Of a stretch of DNA of 14,630 nt, positions 14,585 to 14,630 are shown piece by piece (the first letter of the stretch is position 1; every line of letters begins with the position of its first letter). The notes beneath the pieces are model-generated. The model worked only from the letters and a program-made list of their open reading frames with translations, did no database searches and was not told where the DNA came from. This DNA comes from Chloroflexota bacterium (lineage in GTDB: Bacteria > Chloroflexota > Anaerolineae > Caldilineales > Caldilineaceae), in assembly GCA_003451595.1 (NCBI GenBank), contig DMDA01000028.1:1-14630 (forward strand), written 5' to 3'. The position numbers were made by a program, and so were the translations under genes.

Positions 14585-14630
14585 TCGCCTCCGACGTGAC
14601 AACGTGACTGGAAGCCGAACCTACGATGAC

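Overview
The window is about 60% G+C by eye and has bacterial gene style: dense genes, short overlaps and Shine-Dalgarno sites. Gene content and the closest remembered protein styles suggest Chloroflexota (Anaerolineae, Caldilineae or Chloroflexia). The supporting points are RecQ with a C-terminal helix-turn-helix domain, a GerW-family protein, an HyfB/C/E/F/G-type membrane complex, and short palindromic intergenic repeats. The lineage is an inference, because there is no rRNA or other marker here. No gap between genes exceeds 300 bases. I see no tRNA, rRNA, CRISPR array, insertion sequence or phage gene.

Layout. (1) 1-822 (+): the 3' end of recQ, cut by the left edge. (2) 823-923: a spacer between convergent genes that carries four copies of a 9-mer arranged as an inverted repeat. 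(3) 924-4971 (-): five tightly packed genes. In transcription order they are a small one-helix protein, a GerW/YtfJ-family protein, a threonine/serine dehydratase-like PLP enzyme, a four-helix membrane protein, and a Vps62-like protein with a C-terminal membrane anchor. Two of the junctions are 8-base start/stop overlaps. (4) 4972-5107: a divergent promoter region. (5) 5108-5506 (+): a stand-alone CBS-pair protein with a textbook promoter and ribosome binding site. (6) 5507-5595: a convergent spacer with a 9-bp hairpin. (7) 5596-14527 (-): a six-gene operon. In transcription order it reads hyfB-like (copy 2), hyfB-like (copy 1), hyfC-like (NuoH family), hyfE-like, hyfF-like, hyfG-like (NuoC-NuoD fusion).

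The operon is the main point of interest. It is built like the membrane part of hydrogenase-4 or formate hydrogenlyase, with three antiporter-like subunits, a NuoH-like subunit and a NuoK-type HyfE. The large subunit has lost all four nickel-ligating cysteines: Ser236, Thr239, Ser495 and Asn498 stand where Cys is expected. It should therefore not be a [NiFe] hydrogenase. It fits the poorly understood energy-converting-hydrogenase-related (Ehr) complexes that lie between group 4 hydrogenases and complex I. The antiporter subunits keep their proton-path Glu and Lys residues, so ion pumping is probably kept while the electron chemistry is unknown. The small subunit (HyfI/NuoB) and the ferredoxin-like subunits are not in the window; they would be beyond the right edge or elsewhere. 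In place of HyfD there is a second HyfB paralogue, and both copies share a nearly identical cytoplasmic segment of about 72 residues.
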